From positions 124,001-188,000 of the forward strand of contig NZ_FNPZ01000002.1 of assembly GCF_900107435.1 (NCBI RefSeq): a stretch of 64,000 nt of DNA, given 5' to 3'. Of the stretch, positions 61,334 to 64,000 are shown one piece after another (positions within the stretch are counted from its first letter, which is position 1; each line of letters starts with the position of its first letter). A program made the translations under genes and the position numbers. Source of the stretch: Herbiconiux ginsengi. Its GTDB lineage: Bacteria > Actinomycetota > Actinomycetes > Actinomycetales > Microbacteriaceae. The notes under the pieces are model-generated. The model saw nothing but the letters and a program-made list of their open reading frames with translations. It was not told the origin of the DNA and did no database searches.

Positions 61334-62485
61334 ATGTCCACCATGCTACCGACGCGGGCGGCCGAGGAGCCCACGCTCGCCGACGTGTTGCCGAGTTGTG
61401 TGTCGTCGCTGGGTGGTGAACCGAACCGGTTCGAGCTGCCGCCGGCCGAGCGCGTCGTGGTGGTGCTGGTGGACGGGTTGGGCTCAGCCGCCCTCCGCGC
61501 GCGCGCTGGCCATGCCCGCGCCCTGAACGCGGGGCTCACGAAGCGCACCACCATCTCCAGCGGTTTCCCCACCACCACGGCCGCCGCGTTGGCCACCCTG
61601 ACCACCGGTGGCCGCCCCGGCGAGCACGGGATCGTGGGCTACACCGCGCTCGTGCCCGAGCTCGGCGAGGTGGTGAACCAGCTCTCCGGTTGGTCGGAGG
61701 CGATGCCGCCCGCCACGTGGCAGCGGCTGCCGACCGTCTTCGAACGGCTCCGCGCCGCCGGGGTGCCGTCGAACACGATCGGCCCGGCGAAATACGCCGG
61801 CTCCGGACTCACCAAGGCCATCCTGCGGGGTGCCGACTACGTCGCGGCCGGATCGATCGCCGAACGCTTCGCGGCCGCACGACGCCTCTTCGACGAAGGC
61901 GGCCGCCGTCTCGTCTATCTCTACGTTCCCGAACTCGATCAGCTCGCGCACGCCCGCGGCTGGCAGTCCGATCGCTGGCTCGCGACGCTCGAGCTGCTCG
62001 ACGCCGAGTACGCGCGCTTCACCTCGACCCTCCGCCGCGGCGAGGGGCTGCTGCTCACCGCCGACCACGGCGTGGTGGATGTTCCGGTGACCGGTCACAT
62101 CCTGTTCGGCGAGACGCCCGAGCTGGTCGACGGCGTGGTGAAGGTCGGCGGCGATCCGCGCTGTCTGCAGCTCTACCTCGGTGCGGAGGCGACGACGGAT
62201 GCGCGTACGCGGCTGGCCGAGACGTGGCGCGCCCGCGAAGGGCAGCGCGCCTGGATCGCCACGCGCGAGGAGGCGATCGACGCCGGCTGGTTCGGACCGG
62301 TCGACGCCGAGGTCGAACCGCGGATCGGCGACGTCATCGTGGCGGCGCGCAAGCTGGTCGCCTACTACGACGGGCGCGAGGGCGACACGACGGGTCGCTC
62401 GATGATCGGCCAGCACGGCTCGATGACGCCGGAGGAGACCTTGGTGCCGCTCCTACGGGCCGGGGCCTACCGCCTGGCGCAGTGA
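61334..62485 (+). CDS. Alkaline phosphatase/nucleotide pyrophosphatase family enzyme
   Basis: 383 residues. The metal Asp is in VVVVLVDGLGSAALR, the nucleophile Thr in ISSGFPTTTAAALATLTTG, and the second metal site in YVPELDQLAHARG and LTADHGVVDVP; the last His is in SMIGQHGSMTPEE. The substrate is probably a nucleotide or phosphodiester. No signal peptide is evident, so it appears cytoplasmic. The ATG at 61334 is used. Convergent with sepH. Confidence 0.88.
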   Translation: MSTMLPTRAAEEPTLADVLPSCVSSLGGEPNRFELPPAERVVVVLVDGLGSAALRARAGHARALNAGLTKRTTISSGFPTTTAAALATLTTGGRPGEHGIVGYTALVPELGEVVNQLSGWSEAMPPATWQRLPTVFERLRAAGVPSNTIGPAKYAGSGLTKAILRGADYVAAGSIAERFAAARRLFDEGGRRLVYLYVPELDQLAHARGWQSDRWLATLELLDAEYARFTSTLRRGEGLLLTADHGVVDVPVTGHILFGETPELVDGVVKVGGDPRCLQLYLGAEATTDARTRLAETWRAREGQRAWIATREEAIDAGWFGPVDAEVEPRIGDVIVAARKLVAYYDGREGDTTGRSMIGQHGSMTPEETLVPLLRAGAYRLAQ

Positions 62486-62536
62486 TGCGTCGAGCGCCTC
62501 GGACGCGCTGACGACACGACCCAGGGCTGCGCGAGC

Positions 62537-63757
62537 CTATGCCGGATCGTCGTCCGACCGGGCACCGAAGACGATCTCGTCCCAACTGGGCATGGCAGCG
62601 CGCTGACGCTTGGGCGCGGACTGCTTGCCCGCCGAACCGACGGAGGCGGGTGGAGACGACACCGAGGAGCCCGGCTGGATCACCGGGGGCACCATGATCT
62701 CGGGCTCCAGGCCCTCGAGGGGGGTGTCGACCGGATCGATCGGAACCGGACGCGGCCCGCCGAACACCGGCTCCTCGTCGTGCGCCGGTTCGAAGGCCGC
62801 CGCTTCGCGCTCTCCGCGCCGACGCCGCAGCGCCTCGAGCAGGTCGGCGGTCTGGTTGTGGTCGGCCGTGTCGGCGGTGTCGGGAGCGCGCTTCACGGCG
62901 AATCCGTCGTAGGGGCGCTGCGCCTCCTTCGCCGGGCGGCCCGGGGCGAAGAGGGTGGCCGGCGATGCTGCACCCGCGGAGCCGGAGGCCGAGGCGGCGG
63001 GCTCCGCGACGGGCGCCGGGTCGCCGGAGCGCGCATCCGTCGTCTCCGCAGCGGGACCGGACTCGGCGAGGGCGGGCGACGGGCCGGCGGGGGACGTCAC
63101 CCGTTCGAGCGGCGTGAACGACCCGCTGTCGAAGCGTTCGTCGCCGGCCTCGGCGGGAGTGGACACCGCGCGGAGCCTCGGGATCAGCCCTTCGCTCAGC
63201 TCGCCGTGCCGCGACAGCGTGGTGGCCTCGTTGTTCAGCGGCGTCAGCGCGTGCCGCTTCGGGTCGAACTGCCAGCGGGCATCGTGCTCGATCTCGCGGG
63301 AGCTGAAGGTGAGCTTCACGATCCAGCCGGTCTCGTCTTTCCAGCTCGCCCAGCGCACGTCTCTCGCGTCGAGACCCTCCAGGCGCTCCTCGAGGGCGTC
63401 GCCGAAGGTCGAGAGCGGTTCTTCGCCGAGCGGATCGGCGGGAGCGGTGGGTTGCACGGGAACACGGAGGGCGGAATCGACCATGAACTGGCGCTCGGCG
63501 ACCACGGGGCCCTCGAAGCGCTCGACGTATTCGACCGACGCCCCGGTGAGCTCTGCCACCTCGAACGCCGAGAGTCCGGCCCGGATGTGGGTTTGGATCT
63601 CGCGCGGCGAGACCTTCTTGCCGCCGGCCTGTGCGGCCACTCCCTGACGGAGTCGCGATTGGAGGACGTCGTCGATCACGATCCGAAAACGTTCGCCGCC
63701 GTCGCTCGACACGAGCAACGCGCCGTTCTCGACTCCGATTACCGTCAAATCCTGCAT
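62537..63757 (-). CDS. sepH: SepH-like septation protein (DUF3071)
   Basis: 406 residues from MQDLTVIGVENGALLVSSDG. The N-terminal ~165 residues are the DUF3071 domain with a helix-turn-helix-like segment (TGASVEYVERFEGPVVAERQ). The remainder is low-complexity, Ala/Pro/Glu-rich and likely disordered, ending with a short conserved PKRQRAAMPSWDEIVFG motif. In Streptomyces and mycobacteria SepH binds and stimulates FtsZ. It is divergent from a DUF4193 gene, the usual actinobacterial pair. Confidence 0.9.
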   Translation of the reverse strand: MQDLTVIGVENGALLVSSDGGERFRIVIDDVLQSRLRQGVAAQAGGKKVSPREIQTHIRAGLSAFEVAELTGASVEYVERFEGPVVAERQFMVDSALRVPVQPTAPADPLGEEPLSTFGDALEERLEGLDARDVRWASWKDETGWIVKLTFSSREIEHDARWQFDPKRHALTPLNNEATTLSRHGELSEGLIPRLRAVSTPAEAGDERFDSGSFTPLERVTSPAGPSPALAESGPAAETTDARSGDPAPVAEPAASASGSAGAASPATLFAPGRPAKEAQRPYDGFAVKRAPDTADTADHNQTADLLEALRRRRGEREAAAFEPAHDEEPVFGGPRPVPIDPVDTPLEGLEPEIMVPPVIQPGSSVSSPPASVGSAGKQSAPKRQRAAMPSWDEIVFGARSDDDPA

Positions 63758-63958
63758 GGTGAAAGGCCTCCAGAGGTCACTGTTCGCTGACAGGATGCCA
63801 CGGAGACGCCCCGGAAACCGGGAATGTTCCGGGCGTGCCGCAAGTTGCAAGGGCCGTGAGTAATAACTGCTCATGCGACGGTTTGCTATTCCCGCCCGTT
63901 TGATGCAAACTAACGCCGCCGATTTCGTTAATGGGCTGTATTCAAGAAGTGGATGGGC

Positions 63959-64000
63959 ATGGCGACTGATTACGACGCACCGCGTAAGACCGATGACGAT
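63959..64000 (+). CDS. DUF4193 family protein, 3' truncated by window edge
   Basis: Only 14 codons are visible: MATDYDAPRKTDDD. This opening, and the position opposite sepH, fit the small acidic DUF4193 protein. The rest lies outside the window. Confidence 0.72.
   Translation, partial: MATDYDAPRKTDDD

Overview
The window is high-GC actinobacterial chromosome. Gene content points to the family Microbacteriaceae: DUF58/transglutaminase pair, DUF3145, a type II fatty-acid cluster with a FasR-like PucR regulator, DUF4191-RDD next to glnA, sigA-murT-gatD, parE-DUF7455-parC, sepH-DUF4193. This placement comes from gene families and order, not from a database search.

Layout. 1-3287: end of a DUF58/transglutaminase membrane operon. 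3234-4462: PadR-type regulator and DUF3145, divergent. 4535-12317: leftward fabF-acpP-fabH-fabD with fasR, and aceE upstream. 12524-18771: ahpE peroxiredoxin, a channel-like membrane protein, tRNA-Val(TAC), an EEP hydrolase, an SDR, gadB, a Nif3-like protein and a coiled-coil protein of the zinc-ribbon family that has lost its cysteines. 18852-19135: a 155-bp-period repeat next to rnpB (RNase P RNA). 19774-25514: ppgK, a small SPOR-like protein, panB, a secreted alpha/beta hydrolase and nadE. 25571-29934: glnA2 and glnE. 29941-32194: small accessory genes (zinc ribbon, MarR) and an AbiE-like toxin-antitoxin pair.

32413-41357 is an 8.9-kb integrated phage-derived element. It is bounded by a 27-bp direct repeat that is the 3' end of glnA. 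It carries xis, int, an XRE repressor, an AlpA-like HTH gene, a replication-type winged-helix gene with internal iterons, an HK97-like capsid gene and a tape-measure gene. I see no terminase, portal, protease or lysis gene, so it looks like a satellite or a reduced prophage. Its attachment core lies inside the integrase reading frame, so integration changes the integrase C-terminus.

41332-48493: glnA1 (with a well-spaced GlnR-type box), RDD, DUF4191, a membrane pseudokinase, then lpdA-sucB. With aceE these supply 2-oxoacid dehydrogenase subunits. 48583-56079: pepA, PAC2, an MFS transporter, sigA, murT, gatD. The murT-gatD pair keeps the fold motifs of the D-glutamate amidotransferase, but GatD has Ala where the catalytic Cys94 should be, and MurT has no cysteines and therefore no zinc ribbon. 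Microbacteriaceae are known for B-type peptidoglycan, in which the D-Glu alpha-carboxyl carries the cross-bridge, so this pair may be a bridge-forming ligase rather than an amidating one. 56158-64000: parE, DUF7455, parC, a nucleotide-pyrophosphatase-like enzyme, sepH and the start of a DUF4193 gene.

Nitrogen assimilation is a theme: glnA2, glnE and glnA1 would have been near neighbours before the accessory genes and the element were inserted between glnE and glnA1.
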